8,017 nt of DNA from Methanosarcinales archaeon (GTDB taxonomy: Archaea; Halobacteriota; Syntropharchaeia; Alkanophagales; Methanospirareceae). Of this stretch, positions 6,384 to 8,017 are shown in pieces. Every line of letters begins with the position of its first letter. Positions within the stretch are counted from its first letter, which is position 1. The DNA is taken from assembly GCA_025464345.1 (NCBI GenBank), contig JAODGP010000070.1, forward strand, positions 3,010-11,026. The letters are read 5' to 3'. A program made the position numbers and the translations under genes. The notes beneath the pieces are model-generated. The model saw only the letters and a program-made list of their open reading frames with translations. It was not told the origin of the DNA and ran no database searches.

Positions 6384-7682
6384 ATGACAAAGCCAAAACT
6401 CACACTGCTCGACTTCCTCAGGCTGGGTAAGACAGAGGGGGTGCCTGAGGAAGCGGAGAAACCCCGTGTATATTCTGTATGGGAGATAACGAGATACATA
6501 AGGCAGAAATTGGATGATGATGAATTATTAAGAGCGGTTTACGTGAAAGGAGAACTCTCGAACGTCAGCCAGCCCACTTCCGGGCATATCTATTTCACAC
6601 TTAAGGACGAATATGCAGAGTTGCGATGTGTGATGTTTCGTGAGCGTAATGCATTGTTGAGTTTCAGGCTCGAAGACGGGATGGATGTGATCGCCCGTGG
6701 GCGTATAAGCGTGTATGAGCGTCGAGGGCAGTACCAGTTATATGTGGAAGAGATACAGGAATCGGGCATCGGGGCACTCTACCGTGCGTTTGAAGAGTTG
6801 AAGAAGAGGCTAAAAGAAGAGGGGCTATTCGATACTGCATACAAGAAGCCGATACCTGCATTCCCTCACACGATAGGCATCATCACATCACCAACCGGTG
6901 CAGCCATCCGCGACATGCTTAATATCACAAGACGGCGATTCCCGCATGTGCATATCCTGGTGGCACCGGTGGCAGTACAGGGAGAAGAAGCAGCACCTCA
7001 GATTGTGAACGCTATCAGACTGATGAACCGTGCGAATAAGGAGTTGATGAAGATAGACGTGCTCGTGGTAGGACGTGGCGGTGGCTCAATAGAGGAGCTG
7101 TGGGCGTTTAATGAAGAGAGCGTGGCGAGAGCGATATTCGCATCTGAGATACCTGTCGTATCGGCAGTGGGGCATGAGACCGACTTCACCATCGCTGATT
7201 TCGTTGCAGACCGGCGAGCAGCGACACCGTCAGAAGCTGCGGAACTGATCGTCCCTGATAAGCGGCAGATAGAGAAGAACCTTGACACTCTTGAACTCCG
7301 CCTGCGGCAGAATCTCAACAAGCTGATAGAGCAGCACAGGCTCTGGCTCAACAGTATGGAGAAGAATGTCCTGTTCGGAAAGCCGACCGAGAGAATAAAC
7401 CAGTATCGGCAGCTGGTAGATGAATACAAGAGGAGCATGATTGCAGAGATCGTGCATCGTGTGCAGCTACACAGGAAGGCACTGCAGGCTATCTCCGGCA
7501 AACTGGATGCCCTGAGTCCAGGAGCGATTCTCGAACGTGGTTACAGTATATGCATTAAAGATGAGAGAGTGGTGAGAAGCGTCCGCGATATATCAGCAGG
7601 TGACGAGTTAAGAATACTCTTCCAGGACGGTGAAGCGATATCAGAAGTAAAAGATAAGCGAGATATGCGGACTTCGCTTTAG
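6384..7682 (+). CDS. xseA: Exodeoxyribonuclease VII large subunit
   Basis: A 432-residue XseA, close to the usual 400-460. With many copies of XseB it forms exonuclease VII, a metal-independent nuclease that degrades single-stranded DNA from both ends in repair and recombination. The N-terminal OB fold spans about 30-125 (VKGELSNVSQPTSGHIYFTL at 54-73). The catalytic domain shows IGIITSPTGAAIRDM (164-178, D177), VVGRGGGSIEELWAFNEE (228-245) and SAVGHETDFTIADFVADRR (260-278, with H264 and D267). A long coiled-coil-prone region follows (about 290-395), then the ending LSPGAILERGYSI, where the fold closes. The gene thus looks complete. AGGGA touches the ATG, a poor ribosome-binding distance. The 29 residues before the YSV motif are slightly long, so a GTG near 6441 is another possible start. 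It probably shares the signal peptidase transcript. No xseB follows: a transposase fragment lies within 50 bases of the stop. Confidence 0.93.
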   Translation: MTKPKLTLLDFLRLGKTEGVPEEAEKPRVYSVWEITRYIRQKLDDDELLRAVYVKGELSNVSQPTSGHIYFTLKDEYAELRCVMFRERNALLSFRLEDGMDVIARGRISVYERRGQYQLYVEEIQESGIGALYRAFEELKKRLKEEGLFDTAYKKPIPAFPHTIGIITSPTGAAIRDMLNITRRRFPHVHILVAPVAVQGEEAAPQIVNAIRLMNRANKELMKIDVLVVGRGGGSIEELWAFNEESVARAIFASEIPVVSAVGHETDFTIADFVADRRAATPSEAAELIVPDKRQIEKNLDTLELRLRQNLNKLIEQHRLWLNSMEKNVLFGKPTERINQYRQLVDEYKRSMIAEIVHRVQLHRKALQAISGKLDALSPGAILERGYSICIKDERVVRSVRDISAGDELRILFQDGEAISEVKDKRDMRTSL

Positions 7683-7690
7683 CACACCGG

Positions 7691-7712
7691 AATATTATTT
7701 GATAATATTTTT
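7691..7712 (+). terminator. AT-only hairpin with T run after xseA, possible terminator
   Basis: AATATTAT (7691-7698) and ATAATATT (7702-7709) form a perfect 8-base inverted repeat with a TTG loop, eight bases after the xseA stop codon. The last two T of the right arm continue into TTT, giving a run of five. The stem has no G-C pair and would be weak, so any terminator activity may come mainly from the T run, as is common in archaea. It could also be AT-rich sequence at the edge of the inserted element. Confidence 0.4.
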
Positions 7713-7726
7713 ATGGTGGCATCAGT

Positions 7727-7750
7727 AGTTCCGAAACCATGAAGTTCCGA
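7727..7750. repeat. Short direct repeat at the IS110 fragment junction
   Basis: AGTTCCGA occurs at 7727-7734 and again at 7743-7750, 16 bases apart, where the transposase homology begins. It may be a trace of the deletion or insertion event that removed the start of the transposase gene, or chance. The first copy overlaps the in-frame stop codon TAG. Confidence 0.4.
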
Positions 7751-8017
7751 CAATTGCATTTGAGGCGAGTGGCAACTATGAATATTTTTACGATTTACTG
7801 GAAGGTCTGGGGCACAAAGTGATCCTGGCGCATCCGTTAAAGACGAAGATGATAGCGGAGGCGAAGATAAAGACGGATAAGATAGATGCAAAGACGCTGG
7901 CAGAGCTGCTGAGAGGTGGGTTTTTGCCTACTTCTTATGTCCCGCCGAAGGAGATAAGGGCGTTAAGGCATCTGGTAAGACATAGGATGGGTAAGCTCAG
8001 GGCTATAATAAAGACAC
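7729..8017 (+). pseudogene. IS110-family transposase fragment lacking its N-terminus
   Basis: An open frame from 7729 to the window edge reads VPTIAFEASGNYEYFYDLL, LGHKVILAHPLKTKMIAEAK, IKTDKIDAKTLAELLRGG and SYVPPKEIRALRHLVRHRMG, the typical N-terminal DEDD (RuvC-like) domain of IS110-family transposases. The glutamate of FEASGNY and the aspartates of TDKIDA are three of the four expected acidic residues. The first one, normally in a GIDVSK-like motif about 60 residues earlier, is missing: an in-frame TAG at 7726-7728 closes the frame and only 46 bases separate it from the xseA stop. No ATG precedes FEASGNY in frame. The copy is therefore 5'-truncated and very probably inactive in this form. 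Its C-terminal serine domain, if present, is beyond the edge. A direct repeat AGTTCCGA (7727-7734 and 7743-7750) lies at the breakpoint. Confidence 0.85.

Noticed and set aside
6998..7501. Minus-strand frame of 167 codons
   Set aside because: Wholly opposite xseA and rich in serine and cysteine; a shadow frame.
7739..7799. ATG at 7739 as the start of the transposase
   Set aside because: It is out of frame with FEASGNY and the IS110 motifs and reads a different, non-homologous peptide.

Overview
The window looks like a piece of an archaeal chromosome, most likely from a euryarchaeon of the methanogen or methanotroph type; that placement is an inference. Three things support archaea. The signal peptidase has the Ser/His arrangement of archaeal and ER enzymes, not the bacterial Ser/Lys. 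TATA-like boxes lie about 25 to 30 bases before several start codons, which usually lack a clear ribosome binding site, as in leaderless archaeal transcripts. Codon use is rich in ATA, AGA and AGG. Base composition is near balanced, with AT-rich gaps between genes.

Layout. The left two thirds are on the minus strand. In transcription order these genes are an NAD-dependent sugar-nucleotide epimerase (5692 to 4757), a large CobN/BchH-family metal chelatase subunit (4498 to 815), an unrecognised 191-residue protein (712 to 137) and the first about 26 codons of a gene running off the left edge (80 to 1). Each appears to have its own promoter. The gap between cobN and the epimerase holds a possible 33-codon plus-strand gene for a single-pass membrane peptide. 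From 5804 the plus strand carries an archaeal type I signal peptidase and, 16 bases later, the large subunit of exonuclease VII (xseA), probably as one operon. The right edge (about 7729 to 8017) is a piece of an IS110-family transposase that lacks its N-terminus.

Function. The epimerase (nucleotide sugars, possibly for surface glycans) and the signal peptidase (maturation of exported proteins) would both serve the cell surface, but they are divergently transcribed and the link is only suggestive. CobN belongs to tetrapyrrole metal insertion; no ChlI/ChlD-type ATPase partner is in the window. XseA should act in DNA repair, but its small partner XseB is absent downstream, where the transposon remnant begins.

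No RNA gene, CRISPR array or clearly new multi-gene system was found. The best leads are the cysteine clusters in CobN, the small membrane ORF, the xseA/IS110 junction, and the palindrome over the cobN stop codon.
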